A stretch of DNA of 64,000 nucleotides, from the NCBI GenBank assembly GCA_045616125.1, contig JAZLGC010000003.1, positions 1 to 64,000 on the forward strand, in the 5' to 3' direction. Of the stretch, positions 25,409-34,639 are shown piece after piece. Source of the DNA: Treponema_I sp045616125 (GTDB lineage: Bacteria; Spirochaetota; Spirochaetia; Treponematales; Treponemataceae). The notes under the pieces are model-generated. The model searched no databases. It was not told the origin of the DNA and saw nothing but the letters and a program-made list of their open reading frames with translations. Made by a program: the position numbers and the translations under genes. Positions within the stretch are counted from its first letter, which is position 1. Each line of letters starts with the position of its first letter.

Positions 25409-27244
25409 TTACAATACTTTTTTCTGATAGATATTGAATTCTGAAATTTCGATGGTTACTTCGCCCAGCTGAGCTGTTGCGTCAGAACCGAACTGGAACA
25501 GTACTTCAAAGTTCATATCAGTAATAAAAGTATCTGTGGTTTTGAATCTGAATGTTTTTTCAGTAGTAGTAAGATCCATGGTCTGAGAAATTCTTGGATC
25601 CCAGTTACCCATCGGGTTCAGGAAGAATGCACAGGAAACATCTTTTGTTGCCTTGGCAGTAATTTCCAGTTCGTAGTAACTGTCAGATTCAAGAGTAACC
25701 GGGTTATCGCCATAACCGCAGATCAGTTTGTTGTGCCAGTCAGTAATACCACCATTATCAATGCGGTAGAACAGACTGCCGTTGGCGGTCCAGATAGTAC
25801 CTACACCACGGTCATTGTCTTCATCAGTACCGTTAAAGGTCTGCCATGGATATCCGCTGTCTTTTGCATTTGCAGTGTTTGGTCCAAAGGCGGTAAAGGC
25901 GTAGATAGTTTTGGCAATTTCCTTGTCACCTTCAATGACACCGAATACTACGTCATCAATATGCAGTTCGTTGGCTGTTACACCGGCAGAAGGATTACCA
26001 ATCTGCAGACGGATTACCGGGTCACTGATTGCTTTGTCAGCAGTGAAAACTCCGGAAACAACCGAAGCATCTGCACCACTGGCAAATGAATTGAAGTGAA
26101 CGCGCTGTGCATCAAACAGTGAAGCACTTTCTACCAGACACTCACCACTCTGTGGATTTTTTGAGTTTACGGTAAAGCGGTAGAAGTATTTTTTGCCTTC
26201 TTCAATTTTGTTTCCGGCAAGAGCAATGTCAGTCTTAATGCTCCATACACCACCAGAAGTTGGATATGAATCAACGATAACAGTCTGAACACCGTTGCCA
26301 TAGGCAGTGTGGGCAGCAGCCCCATCACCGGCAGAAACAGTCACAGCCCCTGCAGCTTCTTTTGCAAAGTTCTGGGTATATACTACCGATTCAGTTTCAT
26401 CACCGGTAATTTCGTACAGTTCGATTTTATCGATGGTAACTGTGAAATGTTCCGGCGTTGTATCAGCTGGATTGTTCGGGTTGGGGGTGATTTTTCCCAT
26501 ATTAATCATAAGCTCGGTAGTGCTTTTTTTGTTTACTGAGAAATTCAGGGTAAGTGGCGCAATGTCTTTGGTAATCCGTACATTGAATGCACCGCCAAAG
26601 GTTTCCCAGCCGGCTGCACTTTCATCACGGGCAATAACGTGTGCGTAGGTATCTGCAGTAGATTTAGCCCAAACCTTCAGGACATAGTCAGCAGGTTTTA
26701 CTGCAAGACCTGAAAGGTGCAGCTTAATGTCACCATCACCATTACCAGGATTATTTACAGTAAAGACATAGGAACCTTCTTTCAGTTCACCTTTAGCATC
26801 AATGCCACCGGCAACATCTGCAGTCCAACCCTTAGCATCAACGGTCTGAGCCTTGGTGAAATCAAATGAACGGTACAGGGCAGCATCGCTTGTTGCCTTG
26901 GTAACGGTTAATGTGGCATAGGACTCTGCCTTTTCACCGCCTTTATCAGTTACGGTATATACCAGCTCGTAGCTGCCGGCCTTTTCCGGAACAGCTTTAC
27001 CATTCTTGAAATTCAGCGATGGTGTCGATTCAATGGTAATTCTTGATGTAATATCACCATCTTCTTTATCCATGGCAGTAACGCCGGCAAGAGCAGCAAA
27101 TTCAGTACCAGCTTCAATTGCCTGGTCTGCAACACCGGTAAGTACCGGGGCAGTGTTGGTACGACTGCAGGCGGCAAAGCCAAAAAGCAGTGCAGCACCA
27201 GTCAGTAGTGCACCTACCTTGTTCCCATTCTTTACGATTTTCAT
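25409..27244 (-). CDS. Surface lipoprotein with Ig-like and carbohydrate-binding-like modules
   Basis: A 611-residue lipoprotein (signal MKIVKNGNKVGALLTGAALL, lipobox FGFAAC). An Ig-like DUF5011-type domain follows (about 30-110: VADQAIEAGTEFAALAGVTA, then KEDGDITSRI and YTVTDKGGEKAES). Three beta-sandwich modules of CBM character come after it (about 115-265, 275-430 and 445-611), rich in Trp, Asn and Gly. There is no catalytic motif. Its place between the GH32 lipoprotein and the solute-binding protein points to fructan capture on the cell surface. ATG 27244 is preferred because AAGGAG precedes it; the frame extends to 27283. Confidence 0.72.
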   Translation of the reverse strand: MKIVKNGNKVGALLTGAALLFGFAACSRTNTAPVLTGVADQAIEAGTEFAALAGVTAMDKEDGDITSRITIESTPSLNFKNGKAVPEKAGSYELVYTVTDKGGEKAESYATLTVTKATSDAALYRSFDFTKAQTVDAKGWTADVAGGIDAKGELKEGSYVFTVNNPGNGDGDIKLHLSGLAVKPADYVLKVWAKSTADTYAHVIARDESAAGWETFGGAFNVRITKDIAPLTLNFSVNKKSTTELMINMGKITPNPNNPADTTPEHFTVTIDKIELYEITGDETESVVYTQNFAKEAAGAVTVSAGDGAAAHTAYGNGVQTVIVDSYPTSGGVWSIKTDIALAGNKIEEGKKYFYRFTVNSKNPQSGECLVESASLFDAQRVHFNSFASGADASVVSGVFTADKAISDPVIRLQIGNPSAGVTANELHIDDVVFGVIEGDKEIAKTIYAFTAFGPNTANAKDSGYPWQTFNGTDEDNDRGVGTIWTANGSLFYRIDNGGITDWHNKLICGYGDNPVTLESDSYYELEITAKATKDVSCAFFLNPMGNWDPRISQTMDLTTTEKTFRFKTTDTFITDMNFEVLFQFGSDATAQLGEVTIEISEFNIYQKKVL

Positions 27245-27288
27245 TTTTTCACTCCTTATAAGCCACCGCGGCAGCGGCAGCACTCCTT

Positions 27289-28977
27289 TTATCTGGCAAG
27301 TAATCTGTCGTAGGCTGCCTGATATACATCCTGCAGGTCACCCAGACGTACTTTAGTTTTCAATTCATTCTGGAACGTATTCCACTGGTCATCTTTTACA
27401 CCGCCCTTCATAAGCCAGTTGATCATATTGGTACGGATGTAGTCATTCAGGTTCGTTTCGTAGTTTGCAATGGTATTCAGTTCCCCAAGGTCAAACTGAA
27501 GGTTAGGACACGGACGAACAGCAGCACTCATATACGGTGTTGCAACGGCAGCAAGGCGTTCCAGTCTCAGTTTTGCACGTGGTTCCATGTTTACCACGTT
27601 GTTCCATGCATAGTCAGAAAGATAGATGATTCCCAGCGGCGCATTCTGCAGACGTAATTCATCAGTAGTTACACCAGCTGGCAGGGGTTTCTGAACCAGC
27701 ATACCTTTGGCATCTTTTTCTTCTTCATATACGATTCCAATAGGACCGTAGTTAATCTGGGCTGAAATTTCAGGAGCATAGAAACGGTCAAAGTATGCAA
27801 GCAGAACTTCTACATTTTTACAGGTGCTGAAAACAACAACTTCACCGGTACCAACTTCAGGACTGTTTGAAACACTTACGGTCTGGCTTCCGTCGGGGCC
27901 AACCAGCGGACTGCAGAGAATGTAATTTTCTGGATTGGAAACAACGGTTTCGCTTTCCCACCAGTAGAAAGCGCCATAGGTTTCAAGGTTTTTACCATTT
28001 GCCAGGAAGTTATCCTGAGACTGTTCAAATGAAACCTTATCAATAAGGCCTTTATCAACCCAGTTGGCAATAAAGTTGGTTGCATCTTTGAACCGTGGAT
28101 CAGTAATGGTATAGGTAACTTTTCCGTCTACAATTACCCGGTGGTCCAGGTTGTCGTTCAGTCCGAACATACCGTACAGATCGCACTGGTTTCCCTGCCA
28201 GTTGTTATACACAAACGTAAGCGGACGTTCATCCTTTACGTTTCCGTTACCGTTCATATCGTTATCGCGGAAATAGGTAAGAATCTGTTCCATCTGGCTG
28301 GCGGTAAGGGTAAGGCCGTCTTTCAGGTCAGCAGTTGAAATACCCTTTACTGCACCTGCAGCAACAGCAGCGGCAGCCCAGTTTTTATTCAGGAACAGCA
28401 GGTTCGGATTCTGCAGAAGTCCCATTTCTTCAATACGTGGCAGTGAATAGATTTTTCCATCTTCTACATTAAGAAGCTGTTTTTCAATATCAGGGCGTTC
28501 CTGCAGAATTTTCTTAAAGTTAGGCATGTATTCAAGGTAATCACTGATTGGAACCAGAACATTACGCTTTGCATATTTGATGATTTCACCAGTGGTCATG
28601 CCGGCATGATAAATAGCATCAGGACGGTCATTGGCATTGCCAAGAATCAGGTTTTTCTGAGCAGTGTACACTGATTCAGATACGTTTTCCCAAGTTACGT
28701 TTACATTGGTAGTATCATACAGATCCTGCATGATTTTCATGTCATTGTAATCAAGCGCAGAAGCATTCTTTGACGAATACACTCTGAAAGAAACTTTTTT
28801 TGCACCTTCTGCATTGAGAATCGGTTTGTCGGCATCTTTCCACTGGAATCCGTAATCAGAAACCAGTTTATCAAGACCGGCAGCTTTGGAATCTCCCTTG
28901 CTGCTGTTTCCACCGCAGGCTGTGATACTTACCAGCAGTAAAGCTGCCAGCATTACACAAAATACGTGTTTTTTCAT
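27289..28977 (-). CDS. ABC sugar importer, solute-binding lipoprotein
   Basis: A 562-residue lipoprotein (MKKHVFCVMLAALLLVSITA, lipobox ITAC) of the LplA/large solute-binding type that partners with LplB/LplC-like permeases for oligosaccharides. The family pattern is seen in YNDMKIMQDLYDTTNVNVTW near the N-terminus and a Trp-rich C-terminal half. Context suggests fructo-oligosaccharides or inulin fragments as ligand. ATG 28977 is chosen over the ATG three codons upstream because AGGAGGAG is better spaced from it. No ATPase gene is in the operon, so a shared MsmK-like ATPase must energise it. Confidence 0.88.
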   Translation of the reverse strand: MKKHVFCVMLAALLLVSITACGGNSSKGDSKAAGLDKLVSDYGFQWKDADKPILNAEGAKKVSFRVYSSKNASALDYNDMKIMQDLYDTTNVNVTWENVSESVYTAQKNLILGNANDRPDAIYHAGMTTGEIIKYAKRNVLVPISDYLEYMPNFKKILQERPDIEKQLLNVEDGKIYSLPRIEEMGLLQNPNLLFLNKNWAAAAVAAGAVKGISTADLKDGLTLTASQMEQILTYFRDNDMNGNGNVKDERPLTFVYNNWQGNQCDLYGMFGLNDNLDHRVIVDGKVTYTITDPRFKDATNFIANWVDKGLIDKVSFEQSQDNFLANGKNLETYGAFYWWESETVVSNPENYILCSPLVGPDGSQTVSVSNSPEVGTGEVVVFSTCKNVEVLLAYFDRFYAPEISAQINYGPIGIVYEEEKDAKGMLVQKPLPAGVTTDELRLQNAPLGIIYLSDYAWNNVVNMEPRAKLRLERLAAVATPYMSAAVRPCPNLQFDLGELNTIANYETNLNDYIRTNMINWLMKGGVKDDQWNTFQNELKTKVRLGDLQDVYQAAYDRLLAR

Positions 28978-28992
28978 TTTGGTCATCTCCTC

Positions 28993-29883
28993 CTATTCCT
29001 TTAATGAACCAATCATTACACCCTGTTCAAAGTATTTCTGTACGAATGGGTACAGCATCAGTACCGGCAGGCTGGAAACAATAACAGAAACATACTTGAT
29101 CTGGTTTGCCAGACGGTACTGTTCCAGAATTGTTTCACCGCTTCCCCCTACGGTACTTTCAGAAGCAAGCAGAATTTCTTTCAGTACCAGCTGCAGCGGG
29201 TACTTGTTCTGATTCTGCAGAAAAATCATTGCATTAAAATAACTGTTCCACTGACCGATGGCGTAATACAGCGCCATAACGGCAATAATGGCCTGAGAAA
29301 TGGGAACAACTACCATGGCAAATGTCCGGAAATGACCGGCACCATCAATTTTTGCCGCTTCTATCAACCCCTGTGGAATGCTGGACTCAAAGAATGTCTT
29401 GCACATGAACAGATTCCATACAGAAAGAGATGCCGGCAGAACAATGGACCAGATGCTGTTAATCAGATGCAGGTTGCTCATAACGTTGTAGAATGGAATC
29501 AGTCCACCACCAAAAAACATGGGGATGATGAAATACACCATGAGGAATTTCTTTCCGAAAAGGTTTTTACGGCTCAATGCCCAGCCTGCAGGAATGGTGA
29601 TTGCCAGAGAAATGATTACGGTAAGAATGGTGTAGATAATGGTATTCAGATATCCCTGCCAGACATCTGTGCGCTGAATAATCTTTACATATCCGTCAAA
29701 ATTGATTCCGATAGGATACAGAATAACTTTTCCGCCAAGAACGGCATCGGGATCTGAGAACGACGCAATAATGATGAAGTACAATGGGTAAATAACCAGC
29801 AGTGCCAGAATTCCCAGAACAATGGCAATCAGATAGTTGAATAACCGGTCCACACCGGTGGTTTTCATGGTTGTATTTTCCAT
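28993..29883 (-). CDS. ABC sugar importer permease, LplC/YtcP type
   Basis: A 296-residue inner-membrane permease with six predicted helices. The binding-protein-dependent transport signature EAAKIDGAGHFRTFAMVVVP (EAA loop, about residues 185-204) is the contact for the ATPase. The C-terminal LPVLMLYPFVQKYFEQGVMI is typical of LplC-type proteins. It lies 15 bp upstream of the binding protein gene in transcription order. Confidence 0.92.
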   Translation of the reverse strand: MENTTMKTTGVDRLFNYLIAIVLGILALLVIYPLYFIIIASFSDPDAVLGGKVILYPIGINFDGYVKIIQRTDVWQGYLNTIIYTILTVIISLAITIPAGWALSRKNLFGKKFLMVYFIIPMFFGGGLIPFYNVMSNLHLINSIWSIVLPASLSVWNLFMCKTFFESSIPQGLIEAAKIDGAGHFRTFAMVVVPISQAIIAVMALYYAIGQWNSYFNAMIFLQNQNKYPLQLVLKEILLASESTVGGSGETILEQYRLANQIKYVSVIVSSLPVLMLYPFVQKYFEQGVMIGSLKE

Positions 29884-29901
29884 AAGTCTCGTTCCTCCTG
29901 A

Positions 29902-30819
29902 TTACCACAGCGAATTTTCTGAAAAACGTTTTGATGTGGTGTTGGCAATAATCAAAAGCACAACATTGATGACAGAATTGAAAAGTCCGATGGCGGTAGC
30001 ATATGCCTGGTCTGGAATACCGGTAAGACCGCGCTTGTATACATATGTAGAAATCAGTTCGCTTACGGCCAGGTTTCCGTCAGTCTGCATGAGCAGTGCT
30101 TTTTCATATCCAACGCCCATAAGACCACCGATGGACATAATCAGCATGACACTGATGATAGGCATGATGGCGGGAATATCGATGTGAAGGACACGCTGAA
30201 AACGGGATGCACCGTCGATAATGGCAGCTTCATGCTGCTGGGGATCAACATTGGAAAGAGCAGCAATATAGATGATGGCACTCCAACCAAAGTCCTGCCA
30301 GTTACTGGACCAGATGTACAGAGAACGGAAGGCCGAAGATTCCAGAAAGTAGGAATACCGTTCGCCACCCAGGCTTTCTACGATATTGTTGATAAGACCA
30401 TAGCGGCCAAAGAACAGCTGCAGCATACCCACGGCAACAACCAGGGAAATAAAGTGGGGCGCATTATAAATGGTCTGCAGGTACTTTTTAGCCTTACGGT
30501 TCTGAACCGAGTTAATCATCAGAGCCACAATAATAGGGAGAGGGAACCCGATAAGAAAACCTTCAATACAGATAAGGAAGGTATTCTTCATCAGTGACCA
30601 GAACTGTACGTCGGTAAAAAAACGTTTGAAATTCTGAAAACCAACCCAGATAGTTGAACTGGCAAGAATTTTGTCACCAGGCATAAAATCCTGAAATGCA
30701 ATCAGAACACCGTAAATCGGCAGATAGTTGAATAAGAAAACAACAATAATTGCAGGCAATGCCATAATCAGATAAGGATAACTTTCTTTGAACTGCTTCA
30801 GTCTGGCAGTATTCTTCAT
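29902..30819 (-). CDS. ABC sugar importer permease, LplB/YteP type
   Basis: A 305-residue permease starting with a long cytoplasmic tail and hydrophobic helix (YPYLIMALPAIIVVFLFNYL). The EAA-type loop is HEAAIIDGASRFQRVLHIDI (about residues 195-214). It is the first gene of the operon and pairs with the LplC-like permease 18 bp downstream. A GGAGG ribosome site precedes its ATG. Confidence 0.92.
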   Translation of the reverse strand: MKNTARLKQFKESYPYLIMALPAIIVVFLFNYLPIYGVLIAFQDFMPGDKILASSTIWVGFQNFKRFFTDVQFWSLMKNTFLICIEGFLIGFPLPIIVALMINSVQNRKAKKYLQTIYNAPHFISLVVAVGMLQLFFGRYGLINNIVESLGGERYSYFLESSAFRSLYIWSSNWQDFGWSAIIYIAALSNVDPQQHEAAIIDGASRFQRVLHIDIPAIMPIISVMLIMSIGGLMGVGYEKALLMQTDGNLAVSELISTYVYKRGLTGIPDQAYATAIGLFNSVINVVLLIIANTTSKRFSENSLW

Positions 30820-30849
30820 ACGTTCCTCCGCTGCATGAATTACAAGGGC

Positions 30850-30878
30850 AGTATATATATGCCTGTTACAGCCGTCAA
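30850..30878 (-). promoter_or_regulatory. Promoter of the fructan operon
   Basis: On the minus strand TTGACG (30873-30878) and TATACT (30850-30855) are separated by exactly 17 bp, giving a near-consensus sigma-70 promoter 31 bp before the permease start. Confidence 0.75.
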
Positions 30879-30900
30879 CAAATGCTCAATAAATACATTC

Positions 30901-30945
30901 ATATTTGTGCATTTGCACATATTTACAATCAATATTTGTGCATTT
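30901..30945. promoter_or_regulatory. Candidate LacI-family operator region
   Basis: Between the two divergent promoters lies a perfect inverted repeat TGTGCA-TT-TGCACA (30906-30919). The 14-bp sequence ATATTTGTGCATTT also occurs twice as a direct repeat (30901-30914 and 30932-30945), 31 bp or three helical turns apart. This is a good binding site arrangement for the adjacent LacI-type regulator to control both directions. Confidence 0.6.
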
Positions 30946-30958
30946 TATACATAAGAAT

Positions 30959-30987
30959 TTGACATGCCTTTTTCGGACGGCTATACT
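30959..30987 (+). promoter_or_regulatory. Promoter of the LacI-family regulator
   Basis: TTGACA (30959-30964) and TATACT (30982-30987), 17 bp apart, form a consensus-like sigma-70 promoter 23 bp before the regulator start. Confidence 0.8.
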
Positions 30988-31009
30988 GATGCTCAAGACG
31001 GGAGTTTTT

Positions 31010-32029
31010 ATGAAAGATAAGGTTACCATACAGGATCTGGCAGATGCATTGGGTATGTCCAGAAATACCGTTTCAAAAGCACTAAACGGACAGCACGTTC
31101 CATTAAAAACCCGGAATGCCGTACTCAATGCGGCAATAGAAATGGGATATAAGGAATATAAGCTGGCAGCAGCCAGTGAGCGGGGAACGTTGCTGCAGAA
31201 ACGCATTGTCCTGCTTTCATCACGAATGCTTTTGAACATGAACTACTACATGCACGTTCTTCATGGCATAGAAGAAGCCATGCTGGATCATGATATGGAG
31301 CTGATTCAGTTCAACGTTACCAATCCGGGTTCTTTCGCTAAATTCAAAAATTACATTCTGAACAATAAGGTTGATGGCATTGTCTGCATTGAATTCTGGG
31401 ATTCCGCCTATGTAACCAATCTGATAGAAATCGGCATTCCTTTGGTTTTTCTGGATTTCCCGCTCATGACCACGCCTCTTACCGGAAACTTTGATGTTAT
31501 CCTTCCGGAAAGCCGCCATGCTGTTATGGATTTCTGCATCCATCAACTACAGACCAGAGCATGCAGAACTTTTGGCTTTGTGGGAGACTATCAGCACTGT
31601 CTTTCGTTCTTTGAACGTTTTTCCGGTATGCAGGAAGCCATGGTTCTTTCAGGCATTCCCGTTGATACGTCCTACTCCATTACGTATAGCGATGCAAAAA
31701 CCTATTCTCCGGAAAATCTGCAGGAAGCGTTACAGGCACTACCCGCCCTCCCCGACTGTTTTATCTGTGCCAACGACTACATTGCGTTAAGTCTGGTGGC
31801 TGCATTAAAAGCACAGCGGATAGGAGTTCCAAAAGAAGTGAAAGTTGTTGGTTTTGATAATATTGTTGATTCCAGAATGATAAAACCGGAGCTGACTACG
31901 TTTAACGTAAACAAAAAAGAACTGGGACGGCAAACCATCTCATTTCTGCTGAACCGCATTGCAAATCCATCACAGCCAAACTACACCATCCACATTGCGT
32001 CCACACTGGTTCTCCGCGCCTCATCATAA
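31010..32029 (+). CDS. LacI-family transcriptional regulator of the fructan operon
   Basis: A 339-residue regulator. The N-terminal helix-turn-helix is TIQDLADALGMSRNTVSKAL (about residues 6-25) and the hinge follows near residue 55. The periplasmic-binding-protein-like sensor domain (about 65-339) ends with VKVVGFDNIVDSRM and the typical LTTFNV strand. GGAG precedes ATG 31010; the frame is open further upstream but would run through the promoter. Its divergent position and the intervening operator make it the likely fructan-responsive repressor. Confidence 0.9.
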   Translation: MKDKVTIQDLADALGMSRNTVSKALNGQHVPLKTRNAVLNAAIEMGYKEYKLAAASERGTLLQKRIVLLSSRMLLNMNYYMHVLHGIEEAMLDHDMELIQFNVTNPGSFAKFKNYILNNKVDGIVCIEFWDSAYVTNLIEIGIPLVFLDFPLMTTPLTGNFDVILPESRHAVMDFCIHQLQTRACRTFGFVGDYQHCLSFFERFSGMQEAMVLSGIPVDTSYSITYSDAKTYSPENLQEALQALPALPDCFICANDYIALSLVAALKAQRIGVPKEVKVVGFDNIVDSRMIKPELTTFNVNKKELGRQTISFLLNRIANPSQPNYTIHIASTLVLRASS

Positions 32030-32055
32030 ACCGCAATCTGTGGTATCATTATTGC

Positions 32056-33228
32056 ATGACATACGATTTTTCTCTGCAGAACCGTCGCGGCACGGACTGC
32101 GCTAAATTTGACCTTTGTGAAAAAGAAGGAAGAGCCCCGGACTCATTGTGCTACTGGGTTGCTGATATGGATTTCAAGACAGCACCGGAAATTCTTGATG
32201 CCATTACCGAGCGGGTGCAAAACGGCGTTTTCGGGTATACCACAACGTCTGATTCCTATACGGCTGCTGTAGCAGGCTGGTGGAAAAACAACTACCAGTA
32301 CACAGTGCAGCCGGAATGGATTGTGCCGGTACCAGGCGTTGTATTTGCCTTTACCCAGGCAATTCTGGCCTATACCCAGCCAGGTGATGCCGTACTGATT
32401 CAGCGGCCGGTGTACTACCCCTTTGGCAGATCCATTGAAAATACTGGCCGAAAACTGGTAAACAGCCCGCTGGTGCTGAACGATGACGGTCGCTATACCA
32501 TTGACTACGCTGATTTTGAAGCAAAAATCGTTGAAAACGGCGTTAAGCTTTTTATCCTGTGTAACCCGGCTAACCCCATCGGCCGCAGCTGGAAGCGGGA
32601 CGAGCTGCAGCACATGGCAGACATCTGTCTGAAACACGATGTGCTGATTGTCAGCGATGAAATCCACAGCGACTTTATCTGGGATGATAACCGGCACACG
32701 GTAACCGCCAGCCTTTCGCCGGAAATTGAACAGAACACCATTACCTGCACGGCCCCCAGCAAAACGTTTAATCTGGCAGGACTTCAGTGCAGTAACATTT
32801 TCATTGCAAACCCGGAACTGCGGAAGGCCTATCAAAAACAGCTGGAAACGATTGCCGTAAACGAGCCGAACCTGCTGGCACTGACGGCCTGTCGTGCAGC
32901 CTATGAAAAGGGCGGTCCCTGGCTTACAGAATTGAAAACGGTCATTAACGAAAACCTGGACAAGGCCGTAGCCTATATTGCTGAACACGGAAAAGGCAAA
33001 CTGAAAGCCCGGAAAATTGAAGCCACCTATCTGCTGTGGGTAGACTGCTCCGGCTGCGGCATGACTGGAGCCCAGATGGATGAAGCGCTGACAAAAGCCG
33101 GTATCTGGCTTGACGGCGGCAGCATGTTCGGCCCGGAAGGCGACCAGTTCCAGCGCGTAAACTGCGCCACCACCTGGGAATATCTGGAACAGGGACTGAA
33201 CGTATTCTGTAAGATTCTGGCGGGGTAA
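32056..33228 (+). CDS. patB: MalY/PatB-type C-S lyase (aminotransferase fold)
   Basis: A 390-residue PLP enzyme of fold type I. The PLP-binding Lys is in APSKTFNLAGLQ (about residue 235), and the Asp/Tyr region is VSDEIHSDFIWDD. The MalY/PatB subgroup acts mainly as cystathionine or cysteine-S-conjugate beta-lyase, releasing pyruvate, ammonia and a thiol; treponemal homologues make H2S. It follows the LacI gene by 26 bp and may share its transcript. A near-copy of its last 23 bp recurs at about 36969-36992. Confidence 0.88.
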   Translation: MTYDFSLQNRRGTDCAKFDLCEKEGRAPDSLCYWVADMDFKTAPEILDAITERVQNGVFGYTTTSDSYTAAVAGWWKNNYQYTVQPEWIVPVPGVVFAFTQAILAYTQPGDAVLIQRPVYYPFGRSIENTGRKLVNSPLVLNDDGRYTIDYADFEAKIVENGVKLFILCNPANPIGRSWKRDELQHMADICLKHDVLIVSDEIHSDFIWDDNRHTVTASLSPEIEQNTITCTAPSKTFNLAGLQCSNIFIANPELRKAYQKQLETIAVNEPNLLALTACRAAYEKGGPWLTELKTVINENLDKAVAYIAEHGKGKLKARKIEATYLLWVDCSGCGMTGAQMDEALTKAGIWLDGGSMFGPEGDQFQRVNCATTWEYLEQGLNVFCKILAG

Positions 33229-33229
33229 C

Positions 33230-33289
33230 TGGCGGAAGATTGTCCACATCGACGGCAACGAAGCCTGGCTGATCTTCAAGAAGCAGTAA
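33230..33289 (+). pseudogene. Possible gene-end fragment
   Basis: Right after patB a short frame with a coherent, unrelated C-terminus (WRKIVHIDGNEAWLIFKKQ, then stop) is present without a start or upstream part. It looks like the residue of a deleted gene, but it is only 20 codons and may be chance. Confidence 0.3.
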
Positions 33290-33313
33290 AGCGCAGAAAC
33301 TTCCACCTTCATA

Positions 33314-34207
33314 TTACTTTATGCAGGAATCAGAATCTGTTGACATAATACATTCTGATTCCTCCAGAGTGGGATTAACAGAGCCAACATCCTCTTCCAA
33401 CTTGACGCGGGCAGAAAAAACATAGCTTTCAGGCAGATTACCTGGAGAAAACCCGGTAATCCTCCTGAATACGCGGTTGAAATTCCGAAGCGTTCCAAAT
33501 CCGGCCTGAACCATCAGATTCCTGCTGGTAATCTGTGGATTTCGTCCCATAAGATCAATGGCTTTTTCAATCTTTACCTGATTGATATAGGTTGTGTATG
33601 TCATGCCAGTGATTTTTTTGAAATAGCGCGAAAAATAAGAAGGCGTCATATTCATCAGTGCGGCAGCATTCTCAAACGAAAACGCCGGATTTTCCCGTAT
33701 TTTCACCAGAAGTTTTTTGTAGGATGCAATAACATTTCGATGTGGCGTTTCTCCCCGTTTTACCAAAGGTTCCCGTTGGAAAATTCGGAACATCAGGGCT
33801 GAAAAAAGAGCATTTACAATATGTCCATAAAACTGCTGGCCTTTGCAGGTTTCGTCCCGAATTTCCTGAATAACAGCAAAAGCGTCATAAGAATCCTTGA
33901 AAATCGGGGATTTCAGAAAATATGAGTCTGTAACAGTCGCGATAAGATTTCTGTCAAATTGAGCAACGGCAACAAGGGAGTTCCCTTCAGAATTAATGGA
34001 ATGAATCATTCCGCCCGGAACAAAGGCACACGTACCCGGCCCCAGCTGATATTCCGTTGAATCCAGACTTATCAGAATAACTCCTTTATGGCACACAATA
34101 AATTCAAATTCCTTATGCCAATGGGGACGATTTCTGAGCATACGATATTCATTTCCCTGAACAAGCGCTCCTCCATGAAATACAATTTTCTCATATTTGG
34201 CGTACAT
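33314..34207 (-). CDS. AraC-family transcriptional regulator
   Basis: A 297-residue regulator with an N-terminal cupin-like sensing domain (about 20-110; HWHKEFEFIVCHKG, then GPGTCAFVPGGMIHS) and a C-terminal double helix-turn-helix (about 165-265; FENAAALMNMTPSYFSRYFK and NLMVQAGFGTLRNFNRVFRR). Such proteins usually sense a sugar and activate a neighbouring catabolic operon. No such operon adjoins it; the divergent neighbour is the hydrolase-membrane fusion. Its upstream region has nested TGTCC/GGACA hairpins at about 34259-34285. Confidence 0.9.
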   Translation of the reverse strand: MYAKYEKIVFHGGALVQGNEYRMLRNRPHWHKEFEFIVCHKGVILISLDSTEYQLGPGTCAFVPGGMIHSINSEGNSLVAVAQFDRNLIATVTDSYFLKSPIFKDSYDAFAVIQEIRDETCKGQQFYGHIVNALFSALMFRIFQREPLVKRGETPHRNVIASYKKLLVKIRENPAFSFENAAALMNMTPSYFSRYFKKITGMTYTTYINQVKIEKAIDLMGRNPQITSRNLMVQAGFGTLRNFNRVFRRITGFSPGNLPESYVFSARVKLEEDVGSVNPTLEESECIMSTDSDSCIK

Positions 34208-34258
34208 ACTTTCCCTTCTATCTCCATTGTACTGGATTTCAAAACATTAGGATAATAA

Positions 34259-34285
34259 ATGTCCATAAAAGGACAATAAAAGTCC
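34259..34285. promoter_or_regulatory. Nested small inverted repeats upstream of the AraC gene
   Basis: TGTCC-ATAAAA-GGACA is followed by GGAC-AATAAAA-GTCC, sharing the middle arm so that two alternative hairpins exclude each other. It is 50 bp upstream of the AraC start and could be an operator or a leader structure. No known site type is recognised. Confidence 0.35.
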
Positions 34286-34361
34286 TCATAAGAGAAAAAA
34301 CTGCACGTACAATCAGAAGTGAACAGTGATTTTCTATCAGTCAGGAAAATCAAAAAATAAC

Positions 34362-34617
34362 GCTCTGTCCGTAAAAAGTGTTGCTGCCTGCATACGATGC
34401 TATGATTGGAAAAGCAGCGTACAAAAATCGGAAGGCAGGATGAGGGCTTGAAAAAACAGTTGAAACCCTGTGTGATTGTTTCCTCGCAGGGTTTCAACTG
34501 TAGCGACGTAAGGAACGGTTTTTCACGCCATCAATGCACCGGTAGATTTTTGTACTCTTTTACTGGTCTACAAATTTTTTCGTAATCACTCTGGCAACAC
34601 TTTTTACGGACATAGCC
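34362..34617. mobile_element. MITE-like repeat, copy 3 (diverged interior)
   Basis: Ends GCTCTGTCCGTAAAAAGTG and the complement (ending ACGGACATAGCC) match the family. The interior differs: ACAGTTGAAACCCTG and CAGGGTTTCAACTGT form a long hairpin, followed by AGCGACGTAAGGAACGGTTTT, a core shared in part with the other copies and with the element at 43784. Its right end is 22 bp from the hydrolase start, so it may provide or disturb that gene's promoter. Confidence 0.68.
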
Positions 34618-34639
34618 AAATAGAAAAAGGAGATTTTAT

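Noticed and set aside
32143..33312. 389-codon minus-strand frame opposite patB
   Set aside because: Antisense shadow of a conserved PLP enzyme with no recognisable protein features.
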